Assembly: GCA_937879965.1 (NCBI GenBank)
Contig: CALFMP010000049.1
Coordinates: forward strand, 1-64,000
Reading direction: 5' to 3'
Origin: QKMZ01 sp012965515
GTDB taxonomy: Bacteria > Cyanobacteriota > Vampirovibrionia > Obscuribacterales > Obscuribacteraceae
DNA: 64,000 bases
Positions within the stretch are counted from its first letter, which is position 1. Every line of letters begins with the position of its first letter. The translations under genes were made by a program, and so were the position numbers. The notes under the pieces are model-generated. The model was not told where the DNA came from and did no database searches. It saw only the letters and a list, made by a program, of their open reading frames with translations. Below are positions 44,579 to 53,204 of the stretch, one piece after another.

Positions 44579-45127
44579 AGTGCACCGGAATCTGAATCTG
44601 TGTTCTTCTATTGTTTCACTGCCTTTGGACGAATCGCATTAGCTAGTGCGAGGTTTTTCTCGAGCGATGTTTATCTTGTGTGCGAGAAGCCTCTATTGGT
44701 GAGGCTTGCGGAATGGTGGCATCAATCTTAGTGGTGGCTCATTTTTGCGCTTGGATTTTGCTTAGCAAAGGCAAAGGTTTCTTATTGCAATTCACAGTGG
44801 GCCGTTTGTTTTTCCAAAAGTGGACTTGTGGTGCGAGATGCGCCAACAGCAGGCATCTCACGCTGTCATGTAGAAAGGTTACACGCTAAGCTGAGTTCAT
44901 CACTTTATGTAAACGCTTGCCAAGTGGTCGGGTTTTTTGCCAGTTTGAAGAGCAACTTCATCCTTCACCTTCGACAAATCGCAAACCACCTCACAAGACA
45001 GACCCATACACCCACAGCGGTTACCTGTCCTCCATCTTCTTGATGGCATGTGAGAACGTCTTTGCGAAAACGAGGTCGGGATCGAGGTTTTCTTCAACCA
45101 CCTGCAAACGTAGAAGGAAGCATAGCT
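44579..45127. other. Divergent intergenic region and leader
   Basis: About 550 bases. No gene is supported. It ends as the leader of the small operon at 45128, with AGAAGGAAG before the start; the promoters of both flanking genes are not clear. Confidence 0.4.
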
Positions 45128-45445
45128 ATGCTCGTATCCGCATTCGGATTCTTCAAGATCCTCTACCTGATCGGCGCCGTCGCGTTCGGTGTGGACATCT
45201 ACAATTTCCTCATCAAGCGCGGCATGCCCGGCCTGAAGGCGTTCTTCAACACGCTGCTCGCCGTGGTCATCCTCTGCGCCATCGTCGAGTTCCCCCTCGG
45301 CTTCATCGTGACGATCCCCGCGGTCGCCTACACCGTGGCCGGCCTCGCGACGATCCTCATCGTCCGCGCCGTCTACAAGCTGTACCGTCTCATCAACGGC
45401 GACGGCTCCGCCAAGTCCAACACGACCACGCCTCCGAAGAGCTGA
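45128..45445 (+). CDS. Small membrane protein of the TerB-like operon
   Basis: The 105 aa product starts at ATG 45128 behind AGAAGGAAGCATAGCT. It has three hydrophobic stretches (about 5-24, 40-57 and 60-82) and a Ser/Thr/Lys-rich tail (GDGSAKSNTTTPPKS). Third positions are almost all C/G. It is followed by the TerB-like and a 106 aa gene on the same strand, and a terminator closes the group. Not recognised. Confidence 0.7.
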   Translation: MLVSAFGFFKILYLIGAVAFGVDIYNFLIKRGMPGLKAFFNTLLAVVILCAIVEFPLGFIVTIPAVAYTVAGLATILIVRAVYKLYRLINGDGSAKSNTTTPPKS

Positions 45446-45646
45446 CGCCGATGGCGGCTGCTCATAGGTGAATTCCCGACGCAGAAAGCGTCCTCGCTTA
45501 GCAGCCGCTGAGGTGCCTGAAGTAAAGCTCGGTTCGCTGAATCTCTTGCTTGGGTTCAGCATCAAAACGCCTGGAGCGTGAAGACTGGCGATGCGTTCGC
45601 AGCTTCCTCCAGGTCCGTGAAACCCAGACTCAGAAGGAATTCCAAC

Positions 45647-46093
45647 ATGTCTTTCCTCGACAAGCTCCGTGCCGGTGCCGCCAACATCAACGCCGACCTG
45701 ACCCGCCGCGTCGGGCGCTTCAAGAACAGCACGTTCCTGCAGGCCGCCATGGCCGCCTCCGCGCTCATCGTCGCCGCCGACGGCAAGGTGGAGGACTCCG
45801 AAGTGGAGGCCACCTCCGAGTTCATCAATTCGCACCCGGCGCTCGCCTGCTTCGAGCCCGGCGAGAAGGCCAAGCTCTTCCAGGACTACGTCGTGAAGGC
45901 CCAGGGCGCCATGACGAAGATCGAGCTGAACGGCCTCATCGCCAAGGCGAAGGGCAATGCCGAGATGGCCACCACGCTCATGGAGCTGGTGCTCGCTCTC
46001 GCCGCCTCCGACGGCAATTTCGCCGACTCCGAGAAGGTCGTCGCTCGCAAGATCGCGACCAACCTCGGCCTGAACCCCGCGGACTACGTCTAA
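45647..46093 (+). CDS. TerB-like protein
   Basis: The 148 aa product starts at ATG 45647 (AGAAGGAATTCCAAC upstream). It is a TerB-type helical protein: FLQAAMAASALIVAADGKVEDSE, then a second copy of the motif in LVLALAASDGNFADSEKVV, both with the Asp-Gly acidic pattern of tellurite-resistance TerB, which binds divalent metal. TerB proteins act with other Ter proteins at the membrane in stress and phage defence; no terC, terD or terZ lies here. It is between a membrane protein and a 106 aa protein in one operon. Confidence 0.88.
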   Translation: MSFLDKLRAGAANINADLTRRVGRFKNSTFLQAAMAASALIVAADGKVEDSEVEATSEFINSHPALACFEPGEKAKLFQDYVVKAQGAMTKIELNGLIAKAKGNAEMATTLMELVLALAASDGNFADSEKVVARKIATNLGLNPADYV

Positions 46094-46246
46094 GTCGCCG
46101 GCGGCGCCTGCCGCAAGTGACCGACGTCAAAAGAGACGGTGGGGGCATTCGCTCCCTCCGTCCAAGAGCTTCGGTGTTCTAGCCGAGCGGATGGCCGGGC
46201 GCAGATGCACAATTCCGTGCATCGGAACGGAACCGCAAGGGTAAAG

Positions 46247-46567
46247 ATGACCAAGCAAGAAATCATGGCTGAAGAAGCGCTCCTCCGGGACCGCTACGGA
46301 AACCTCGTGGATGAGGTGTCCGCCATCATGTTCCGGCATGACACCGAAGGGTTGGCCAAGTTCGGCTGCCCCGACGATGAATACATGCCGGAGGTACGCC
46401 GCGTGCTCCAGCAACTGGACACGGTGAAAAGCGTTGATGACATGCGCAACCTGGTCAGCCGCGTGTTCGCTGAGATGTTCGACGAGGCGCTGGACGCCAC
46501 GAACGAACAGCTCAACGCACTGGCTGACGAGTTGTACGAGCATGTGACCAGCGCCACCGCGCGGTAA
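46247..46567 (+). CDS. Small acidic helical protein
   Basis: The 106 aa product starts at ATG 46247, where AAGGGTAAAG precedes it; an upstream in-frame ATG lacks a site. It is Glu/Asp/Met-rich and predicted all helical (EIMAEEALLRDRYGNLVDEV, MRNLVSRVFAEMFDEALDA). No family recognised. Third gene of the TerB-like operon and next to its terminator. Confidence 0.65.
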   Translation: MTKQEIMAEEALLRDRYGNLVDEVSAIMFRHDTEGLAKFGCPDDEYMPEVRRVLQQLDTVKSVDDMRNLVSRVFAEMFDEALDATNEQLNALADELYEHVTSATAR

Positions 46568-46574
46568 CCGCCTT

Positions 46575-46628
46575 GAGGGCTGTGTCACAGCATTCACCTG
46601 CTTGTGCCGCAGCCCTCTCGTTTTTTTT
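46575..46628 (+). terminator. Intrinsic terminator
   Basis: GAGGGCTG (46575-46582) pairs with CAGCCCTC (46610-46617); TTTTTTTT at 46621-46628 follows. It ends the TerB-like operon. Confidence 0.85.
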
Positions 46629-46725
46629 CGGGGTGTAAAACTATAAGCGGTAGTAGTGTTGCCTGGCAAAATGAAAGCTGGTCGGCTGCTCCAAGTCAGC
46701 GAAAGCATGAACAGCTTTGATGTTC

Positions 46726-47616
46726 TTATGCCTTGGTGGTCTTCAGAACTGTTTGATAAAGCGCATCAGTGGTTTGCTGCCCTTGTCTGAGAGCGGCATT
46801 CATTTGGGCTTCGGTGAAGACACCGCGTCCTTCCAAGACTTGTCCGCCCGGCATGAATTTCGCGAAACGGTTGCCGTCCCTCAACGTTGCTGTCGCAAAA
46901 TCAGTGCCCAACATGGAATTCGCTTCGTACTTCAAATCGAAACCGCGAATCGGTCCTTTGCCGACAGTGGACGTAACTGAATGAACGCCGTCGCTGCTCT
47001 TCAGAAATTGGGCGGCATCGCCGTATCTGTTAATGGCATTGATCGGATTCAAACCAAGAAAATTGCTCTTGGTCGTCGACACAACTGTAGCGTCTGCGCC
47101 CATGAACACTTTGCCGTTCTTGTCGATGATCTCGCCGCCCAATCTCAGCGAACCGCGAAGGCGATCCGCCATTTCGGCGCCTAGCGTGTCTACATTGCGC
47201 GCTGCAACACGTGCATAAGGAGAAAGATCAGCAACTCCGGTGGCTGCCGTTTTCAGTGTTTCTATTCCTCGACCTGCCGCAGCGAGAACCTGCCTGTTTA
47301 TACCTGCTTTCTGCAGTCCAGCTCCGCCCAGGAAGAGGGCGGCGCCCAATACGTAGTCGGCGGTGGAAAAACCTGATGAAGATTCGACTTCAGCGGCGTT
47401 GGCGGCCTTCTCTTTTTCGGACTGTGCGCCCACAGTTTGTGCTTGGTCGGCGTGTGCACCGGCTCCTTGTGTCGATTCTAAAAGGGTTATTGATGGATCT
47501 TTGGTAGCGAGATTTTCTTCGCCCGGTCCTTCAATACTCGTAGTAAGTGTTTTGCCATCTTTGCTTTGAACTTCACCGGTCTTGGCGGTGTGTGCCGGAT
47601 CAAACGATTCAACCAT
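46726..47616 (-). CDS. Hypothetical 296 aa protein with one membrane segment
   Basis: The product has a Thr/Ser/Gln-rich disordered N-terminus (about 1-78), a hydrophobic stretch (STADYVLGAALFLGGAGLQKAG, 83-104), and a globular C-terminal half with GGEIIDKNGKVFMGADATVV and repeated Gly/Asn turns. No catalytic motif visible. The ATG at 47616 follows AGCAAAGACATG-type context with CAGGAGCAAAG, a good ribosome site. Stands alone between two terminators. Family unknown. Confidence 0.65.
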   Translation of the reverse strand: MVESFDPAHTAKTGEVQSKDGKTLTTSIEGPGEENLATKDPSITLLESTQGAGAHADQAQTVGAQSEKEKAANAAEVESSSGFSTADYVLGAALFLGGAGLQKAGINRQVLAAAGRGIETLKTAATGVADLSPYARVAARNVDTLGAEMADRLRGSLRLGGEIIDKNGKVFMGADATVVSTTKSNFLGLNPINAINRYGDAAQFLKSSDGVHSVTSTVGKGPIRGFDLKYEANSMLGTDFATATLRDGNRFAKFMPGGQVLEGRGVFTEAQMNAALRQGQQTTDALYQTVLKTTKA

Positions 47617-47804
47617 GTCTTTGCTCCTGGGGGTGACGAGATACGGAAATCTCGCAGAAGGTGGGGAAGCCCTATTAGAGCGGTTTTGCGATAAGTTTTA
47701 TTGGAGGAAGTTTAAGCATTGTGCCATCGTAGCCTCACGCAGTCATTGGGGAAAATACGTAGTCGTTGATTAAATGCATTAACTATAAAATATAGCAAGT
47801 ATGG

Positions 47805-47856
47805 GACAAAAAACAAAGGAGAGTGAGGTTTGAAGCCTCACGCGCCTCTGTTTTTT
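47805..47856 (-). terminator. Bidirectional terminator
   Basis: GTGAGG (47823-47828) pairs with CCTCAC (47836-47841), extended by GAG/CTC pairs. On the minus strand TTTGTTTTTTG follows, on the plus strand CTGTTTTTTAG. It ends the AtpZ-like gene. Confidence 0.75.
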
Positions 47857-47858
47857 AG

Positions 47859-48248
47859 TTATTTATTCGACGTGTCGTCGTCAGGGTTCTTCGGCTTCTT
47901 ATTTTTGGGGTCGAAGAACCGGATCATGCGCCACATTTCGACGCCAAAGCCCAAACCGCCCAGAAGCAGCATGAACGTCATCGACCACAGTCCGCCGCCC
48001 AAAAGGGAGCCGAGCCAGTGACCTATGTATCCGAAGACGAGAGCGGAGATTACCAGCGTGTAGGCAAATTGCGAACCCACCAGCATTCTGTTGCGCTGCT
48101 TGCGTTCTTCTTCCGGATCCGGCTTCTTGGGCTCGGTGGGCTGTTTTCCGGCGTTCTGCAAATCTTGCAGCTCCGGGATCTCTTTTAGCTCCTCCGGCAG
48201 CTCAGGCAAGTCCAGGTCGGGTTTTTCATTCTTGTTATCATCCGCCAT
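47859..48248 (-). CDS. AtpZ/AtpI-like membrane protein
   Basis: The 129 aa product starts at ATG 48248 (AAAAGGGAACCGCC upstream). The first 60 residues are acidic, Pro-rich and disordered; then two membrane helices (about 67-88 and 92-112) with the AtpZ/AtpI pattern GSQFAYTLVISALVFGYIG-HWLG followed by LLGGLGFGVEMWRMIRFF. AtpZ/AtpI proteins assist ATP synthase c-ring assembly or carry Mg2+; usually they are at the atp operon, but none is visible here, so the assignment rests on pattern alone. Confidence 0.75.
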   Translation of the reverse strand: MADDNKNEKPDLDLPELPEELKEIPELQDLQNAGKQPTEPKKPDPEEERKQRNRMLVGSQFAYTLVISALVFGYIGHWLGSLLGGGLWSMTFMLLLGGLGFGVEMWRMIRFFDPKNKKPKNPDDDTSNK

Positions 48249-48399
48249 GGCGGTTCCCTTTTCCCATTTGTGAGAACGCACTTTGTGCATTTCTCGTTGT
48301 GCTGCGAAGAACCACTCCCGGCAATGCATCGCATCGCTCGTTTCCCAGGTTCTCCGCAGCGGGTGGATTTAGAGATTCAAAACGAAATCAGCTCTTCGC

Positions 48400-49134
48400 T
48401 CAGGCAGCGAAGAGCTTGCGTGCGGCTTCGATGGCGGCGGTGCGCTCGGCTTCGGCCGGCTGCAGCACGTCCATGAGGCGCTGTTTGGCGGCGGCGGTAT
48501 CAGCGATGAATCGCTGCACGGCCGCTTGGGCGTATTCATCGTGCTCCGCCTGGGTGATGTCGCCGGCATGCAGCTTGTTGGCTGCGTCGATGCGGGCGGT
48601 CTCCAGGCGAGCCTGGTCGGGCTCGATTTCGTTTTCGAAGCGTTCGGTAGCCGGACCAGCCTTGGCGAAAAACGCCACGTCAGCGGCTTCGACAGCGCTT
48701 GCGAAATCGGCTTCCTTGGTGTCGACAGCAGAAGCGTCGCCGGAAGCGTCACCAGGAGCAGGGCACTGCTCAGTCAGGCTGCGCTCGTAAAGCGACTGGA
48801 AGAGCTGCCGGAACTCGGGGTAGGGGCGCGCACCTGTCTGACGGCTCAATTCATTGCCGCAGTGATAGGTGGCGATCAGGGGGACGCTGCGTCCTCCCAT
48901 CGCGAAGAAGCGCTCCTGATGGTCAGCGACGTTGAGAGTCACGACCTTCACTTTGCCGTCATATTCCTCGCCAAGTTTGTCGAGGAACGGTTTGATCATG
49001 CGGCAGGGACCGCATGTGGGCGAATAGAAGTCGACGACGACTGGAATTGGTGATTCCAGGACCTCGCTTTGGAAGGTCGCGTCAGTCGCTTCCACAAGCT
49101 TGCCATGCGAGCCTGAGGTTGATTGACCGGACAT
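48400..49134 (-). CDS. Thioredoxin with a long helical C-terminal extension
   Basis: The 244 aa product has a thioredoxin domain (about 10-115): VVVDFYSPTCGPCRMIKPF with CGPC at 41-44, then the cis-Pro strand SVPLIATYHCG. The remaining 125 residues are acidic and helical (ASAVEAADVAFFAKAGPATE, RFIADTAAAKQRLMDVLQPA), with no known domain. It would reduce disulfides in the cytoplasm and hold a partner by the tail (inference). Next in the same direction is a Pro-rich protein gene, behind a 12 bp hairpin. Confidence 0.88.
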   Translation of the reverse strand: MSGQSTSGSHGKLVEATDATFQSEVLESPIPVVVDFYSPTCGPCRMIKPFLDKLGEEYDGKVKVVTLNVADHQERFFAMGGRSVPLIATYHCGNELSRQTGARPYPEFRQLFQSLYERSLTEQCPAPGDASGDASAVDTKEADFASAVEAADVAFFAKAGPATERFENEIEPDQARLETARIDAANKLHAGDITQAEHDEYAQAAVQRFIADTAAAKQRLMDVLQPAEAERTAAIEAARKLFAA

Positions 49135-49181
49135 TGATTTTTCCTCTCGAGTTTGCGGAAATTTCCGGGTCTGTTGAAATG

Positions 49182-49216
49182 AGCCTGCAGGGGCGCGATT
49201 GCCACCCCTGCAGGCT
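49182..49216 (-). other. Intercistronic hairpin
   Basis: AGCCTGCAGGGG (49182-49193) pairs perfectly with CCCCTGCAGGCT (49205-49216). It lies between the Pro-rich and thioredoxin genes, without a U-run. Confidence 0.7.
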
Positions 49217-49296
49217 GGTGAGAATTGCTAGTACGGCTTTGACGTGCCGACTAGACCAGCAGCGTAGAAAAGCTGCTGTAGAGCGGCGAGAACTTC

Positions 49297-49764
49297 TTAG
49301 CGGAAGTTCTTGTGCCCGGGCGGAACCGGATCCGGTTCGCGACCAGGCGGCACCACCGGCGGTATCGTGCCGGGATTGGGACCAGCGCCGGACGGCGGTG
49401 GCGTGTTGGGGCCTGGTTCGTAGATCGGCTGCACGGGCGGCGTCGGCACGATCGGGGCGGGCGGCGTGTACGGCGGCCGCGGCGGGCGAGGCGTGTGCGT
49501 GTTGTCGATGTTGGCAGCAGTAGCAGAGAGTTTCTGCACATCGGTTTTCAGTTCGATGTTCCAACCGGAACCTTCGAACCGCGCGATGACAGCGTTCACC
49601 ACTTCCAGGCTGATGCCTGCGCAGGGAACTTCGATGGGGACTTCATTGGCTTCCGGAGCCGATTCGATCGCTTCGACAACGGCGAAGTACAAGGCGTTGA
49701 CGGCCTCTCTCTTCGCGCGACGCTTCTGATCATGATGGCCCTTGGGCCGCTTGTGTTCGGACAT
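49297..49764 (-). CDS. Protein with proline-rich tail, function unknown
   Basis: The 155 aa product begins with a basic segment (SEHKRPKGHHDQKRRAKREA), has one small globular domain (about 20-85), and ends in about 65 residues of Pro/Thr-rich sequence (PRPPRPPYTPPAPIVPTPPV and repeated PPxxPGP). The tail is disordered and may bind SH3-like or other partners, or be surface-exposed; no signal peptide is seen. It precedes a thioredoxin gene in the same transcript; a leader hairpin GCTCTC-ATTCGC-GAGAGC precedes its own start. Confidence 0.65.
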   Translation of the reverse strand: MSEHKRPKGHHDQKRRAKREAVNALYFAVVEAIESAPEANEVPIEVPCAGISLEVVNAVIARFEGSGWNIELKTDVQKLSATAANIDNTHTPRPPRPPYTPPAPIVPTPPVQPIYEPGPNTPPPSGAGPNPGTIPPVVPPGREPDPVPPGHKNFR

Positions 49765-49924
49765 AGTGTTCTCCTTACAGCGCTCTCATTCGCGAGAGCA
49801 TTGCGTGCAAGCCGCCATTACCGGTCAGGCGAAATTGCACTCGTTAGCTGATACATCACGTGGCGAACACCGGCTTTACCAATGTTGTTCGCACACGCCT
49901 GCTGCGATATCAAATGCGGTTTGT

Positions 49925-50374
49925 TTAGTGAACCCTGTCGAAGAGCTGCTTCAGCCGGTGGCGGCTGCCGAAACCATCGATTGGGGAATACTGGGCTTTG
50001 TCGCCGGGACCCATGTTTGGCAGGTTAGCCGGCGTCGGAATAACGAGCACTCCCGACGGTGTGCCATGCACACCAAGAATGCTCTCTGCATCGGGTACGT
50101 CCTCGACAAACACGCGCAAGAACTTGATCTTGCCGCGGTATTCGGAGGCGAGTTCGGCGACGACTTTGTGATTCTCGGTGCATTCGGCCGAGTTGCGGCA
50201 CACTACCTCGACGTAAATCGGGGTTTGTGCGTTGGCTAATTCGCTGGTGAGCTCCTGTTTTCCAACAGTCGTCACATCGATGTCGGCGTGGAAATTCTCA
50301 ACCAGGAATGACACTGGTACGAGAACCAATGCCATTAGCACAAGGGCAAGCAGGTACTGCTTTCCAGTTAGCAT
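49925..50374 (-). CDS. Membrane-anchored thioredoxin-fold protein lacking CxxC
   Basis: The 149 aa product starts at ATG 50374, preceded by GAAGGAAGTGCTT. An N-terminal helix (QYLLALVLMALVLVPVSFLV) anchors it, and a thioredoxin fold follows with VEVVCRNSAECTENHKVVAEL: the two Cys are five residues apart, not CxxC. The cis-Pro loop (VHGTPSGVLVI) is kept. It may be a redox-inactive or atypical thioredoxin facing the periplasm. It is near the CGPC thioredoxin gene but 160 bases from the Pro-rich gene. Confidence 0.75.
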   Translation of the reverse strand: MLTGKQYLLALVLMALVLVPVSFLVENFHADIDVTTVGKQELTSELANAQTPIYVEVVCRNSAECTENHKVVAELASEYRGKIKFLRVFVEDVPDAESILGVHGTPSGVLVIPTPANLPNMGPGDKAQYSPIDGFGSRHRLKQLFDRVH

Positions 50375-50842
50375 AAGCACTTCCTTCACTTCCGCCACTC
50401 TGCACACGCCAAGCAAATTTCGATATGTTCTGTATATCGAATCGGGCGGATCTCGTACGGAGCGGCGGAGAACGAGTCTGAGTCTGGGTCTTCGGAAACA
50501 CGCGTTAGGCTCTTGCACAAGCAGCGGTCACGACTCAATCACCTGGAAGGAGGTGAAAAGAGGGTGAACGCTATGGGTAAAACGTGTGCGGGGTGTGGGT
50601 TAGGAGCTGTTTTGAAAGAAAAGAACGCGTGGAAGATCGAGCGGAGCCTAATAAACAGAAGCTATGAAAAGCGAGCCTAATAAACAACAACTTCACACGA
50701 AAATGGCTTTTTGAGGAAGTTTTAAACGCTTTGTTGTCAGGAGTTCTTATCCATGCGCGTAGAATCGCGCAAGTGTTCGTTTTTTCTTAACGGGCACTGC
50801 GCGAGGGTTTCGTTATTTCTTAATGGCCCCTGCGCTAACTGG
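50375..50842. other. Intergenic stretch with short direct repeats
   Basis: About 470 bases. It contains two copies of GAGCCTAATAAACA (50644 and 50673, 29 apart) and, at its right end, two in-frame copies of the exbD tail. No gene is supported. Confidence 0.4.
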
Positions 50843-50866
50843 TTATTTCTTGATCGGCATGACGCG
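50775..50866 (-). repeat. Tandem copies of the exbD tail
   Basis: Three imperfect units carry the TTTCTT core at 50846, 50816 and 50783, 30 and 33 bases apart. On the minus strand they end MPIKK-stop, then AGAIKK-stop, then AVPVKKK, all in one frame. The real exbD stop is the first. Confidence 0.7.
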
Positions 50867-51268
50867 CAGATTGTGAATGCCGCATCCGGCCGCTGCGTCC
50901 ATCACTGCCACGACGAACTTTTGTCGAGCGTCGCCCTCTGCGGTGAGCATGAGCGGAATGTCTGTTTTACCGGCTTTCGCTTGTTCTGCTTTGATTGCTG
51001 CCGTGACGCCGCTGGAATCAGGCGGATTGGCAGGCACATTGTTGACGCGAATTTGTCCTGCGGCTGTGACTTCAACGTTGATCTTCGGTCCTTTGTCGTC
51101 TTCTTTCGCTTTCGAAGGTCCGGCACTTGGCGGATCAACCTTCAAAACGGTCTGATTGACGAGTGGTGCAATCAGAATCATGATGACGAGAAGCACGAGA
51201 AACACGTCTGTGAGCGGAGTTACATTGATCTCCGTGAAAGTTTCACCGGCGCGACCACCTATTGCCAT
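50843..51268 (-). CDS. exbD: ExbD/TolR family biopolymer transport protein
   Basis: The 141 aa product starts at ATG 51268 behind AAGGAGGCAGTTCAC. The helix INVTPLTDVFLVLLVIMILIAPLV (14-37) carries the Asp of the ExbD/TolR proton channel (TPLTD). The periplasmic part has the ExbD pattern with IPLMLTAEGDARQKFVVAVMDA. ExbD works with ExbB or TolQ to energise outer-membrane transport, but neither lies here, so this is an orphan. Two copies of its last codons follow the stop. Confidence 0.9.
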   Translation of the reverse strand: MAIGGRAGETFTEINVTPLTDVFLVLLVIMILIAPLVNQTVLKVDPPSAGPSKAKEDDKGPKINVEVTAAGQIRVNNVPANPPDSSGVTAAIKAEQAKAGKTDIPLMLTAEGDARQKFVVAVMDAAAGCGIHNLRVMPIKK

Positions 51269-51794
51269 GTGAACTGCCTCCTTACCGGGCGTCGTGTTCT
51301 CTTGTTTTGAGGACCAGATTACTAGTCTAAGCTCATATAGTAACTCGCAACCGGCCGGGCGTGCCACATGGTAAACCCTGACCTTCACACACGCCGTTCT
51401 CTGGGTGTTGGCCGAGCTGCGCTAGATCCCGCTTTTGTTGGGTTTCCGGACCCCAGTATTAGTTTTTTAGCCGCCTGCGCGAGCGTAGCGATATAAGCCT
51501 TAACTAAGACTATGAATCCATGGGCTTCTACGGGTTTCAGTCTATTGAATTTGTCAAGTGGCTCTTGCTAGGCTGAAATCCCATTTCTTTTCAATTCACA
51601 GGAGCTGAAAACACAGACTAGCGCGATAAAAAACCGACACGGTTCTTTTACTGTTTCGCCTGATGGGGGCGATAAGAACACACCGGTTGTGTTCTCGCAA
51701 AGACATGCTGTGGCTTTTCTCCTCGATTGGTTCAGGGCGCTTGCTGCTGACCAGATTTAGCACAGGCGTTTTTCGCCAAGAACTAGGAGTTACT
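51269..51794. other. Divergent intergenic region
   Basis: About 530 bases between exbD (minus) and the adenosine-deaminase-like gene (plus). A possible plus-strand -35 TTGTCA occurs near 51557 without a good -10; nothing else is recognised. Confidence 0.35.
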
Positions 51795-52934
51795 ATGACC
51801 AGAATGAACAAAATCAATGGCCTCTGGGTTCCCCAGCACGCCAACGTCGTTAACCACACGCACCTCGATTGCGTCCTGCGCCACCGTGATGTGGTGAGGC
51901 TCGCAGCTCAGGCGGGTTTTGAGACCTTCGCCGAGCCGTTTCCGGCCCTCACCCAGCAGCTTTGGCAAACCGCCGAGCTTCTCGGGAAGACCGGCGCAGT
52001 GACGGACCGTGCTCTGATTGCCCGGCTGCAGCGTCGCGCCGTTTCCGCCTACCGCGAGGATTGCTTCGCGCGCGGCGGTGACCTCACGGCGTATGTGGCT
52101 GCCATCGCCAATCAGCTCGTTCCGCTCATGCAGACCGTCGAGAATCTGAAGCTCTTCACCGAGCACTACATCGAAGACCTGATCGCCGACCACACCATCG
52201 GTGCTCAGATTCGCTTCGCTCCGCACCTGCACATTCACGGCGGCCTTTCGCTCGAGGCTGTTGTCGAAGCGGTCGCGGAGGTGACTGCCAACGCGCCCAT
52301 CCCGATCAAGCTCATCCTCTGCGCCCTGCGCGGCGAAGACGGTGAAGCGAAGCGGAAGGAAGCGAAGGAAGTTGCTGACCTCTGCATCAAGTACAGCGCT
52401 CACGTCGGCGCCATGGACCTCGCCGGTGCCGAAGCACTCTGGGGCGGCATCCCGCAGTGGTGGTGGGTGGAAGCTCTCCGCGCTCGCGAGGCTTCCGGCG
52501 GCGAGTGCGGCATCACGCTGCATCTCGGCGAAGTTCAGCCGGCGACGCCGGAGGAAATTCAGCTGCTGAAGGACAACGGCGTTTTCGTCGTCGGACACTT
52601 CCTGCACAATGACGACGACGAGCTGTACCAGGAGTGCTGCCCGCACTCCAACTTCACGCTCACGGCTCATCCGAGCCTGGCGAGTGGTCAGTTCCGCTGC
52701 CATTCTGTGGGGCGCAAGCTCAAGGAGAAGCAGCACGTCATGCTCTCGACCGACGGCACGACCCTGATCAAGACCAGCATGCGCATGCAGATGTCCCTCG
52801 GGCGTCGCGCGTTCGGCTGGACTGGCAAGGATCTGCATCAGCTGAGCCTGAACGCCATCAACGGCGGCTTCTATAACGAGGCCGACAAGAAGACCATGCG
52901 CAAGCAGCTCAAGCTGGCGTACGGCGGGAAGTAA
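51795..52934 (+). CDS. Adenosine deaminase-like metal-dependent hydrolase
   Basis: The 379 aa product starts at ATG 51795 (CTAGGAGTTACT upstream); an in-frame upstream extension reads non-coding leader. The fold is that of the ADA family: zinc His21-x-His23 (VVNHTHLDC), ITLHLGE (243-246, in place of HAGE), GHFLH (267-271), CPHSN (282-286) and LSTDG (318-321, in place of NTDDP). The metal and catalytic residues are kept, while the neighbours differ, so it may deaminate another purine or related base. The 91 aa protein gene follows 270 bases later; both have G/C-rich third positions. Confidence 0.82.
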   Translation: MTRMNKINGLWVPQHANVVNHTHLDCVLRHRDVVRLAAQAGFETFAEPFPALTQQLWQTAELLGKTGAVTDRALIARLQRRAVSAYREDCFARGGDLTAYVAAIANQLVPLMQTVENLKLFTEHYIEDLIADHTIGAQIRFAPHLHIHGGLSLEAVVEAVAEVTANAPIPIKLILCALRGEDGEAKRKEAKEVADLCIKYSAHVGAMDLAGAEALWGGIPQWWWVEALRAREASGGECGITLHLGEVQPATPEEIQLLKDNGVFVVGHFLHNDDDELYQECCPHSNFTLTAHPSLASGQFRCHSVGRKLKEKQHVMLSTDGTTLIKTSMRMQMSLGRRAFGWTGKDLHQLSLNAINGGFYNEADKKTMRKQLKLAYGGK

Positions 52935-53204
52935 AGCTTCCAAAAACTGTCGCAGTGGGCAGTTCGGATGCATCTTCGCAAGAGGGTGCTGATGAACTGT
53001 CCACTGTCGCACGGCAAGCACGCCTTCTGGCGTGTTGCGCCAAGCTCAAAGTCGGTTGCATGGAAGTGCAACTTCAGCGTTGGCTCTACCAGTGGTGGCA
53101 TGAGTCGGCGCGCTATCGGTCAAGGCGGTGGTCCGGATACCGCTGCCATAGGCATCTCTGAGTGACCACTGCGCTCAGGGATCAAAGTACACGGAGAAGA
53201 AAGT

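Noticed and set aside
50644..50686. Two copies of GAGCCTAATAAACA, considered as the start of a CRISPR array
   Set aside because: Only two copies, 29 bases apart with 15 bases between; no further units.
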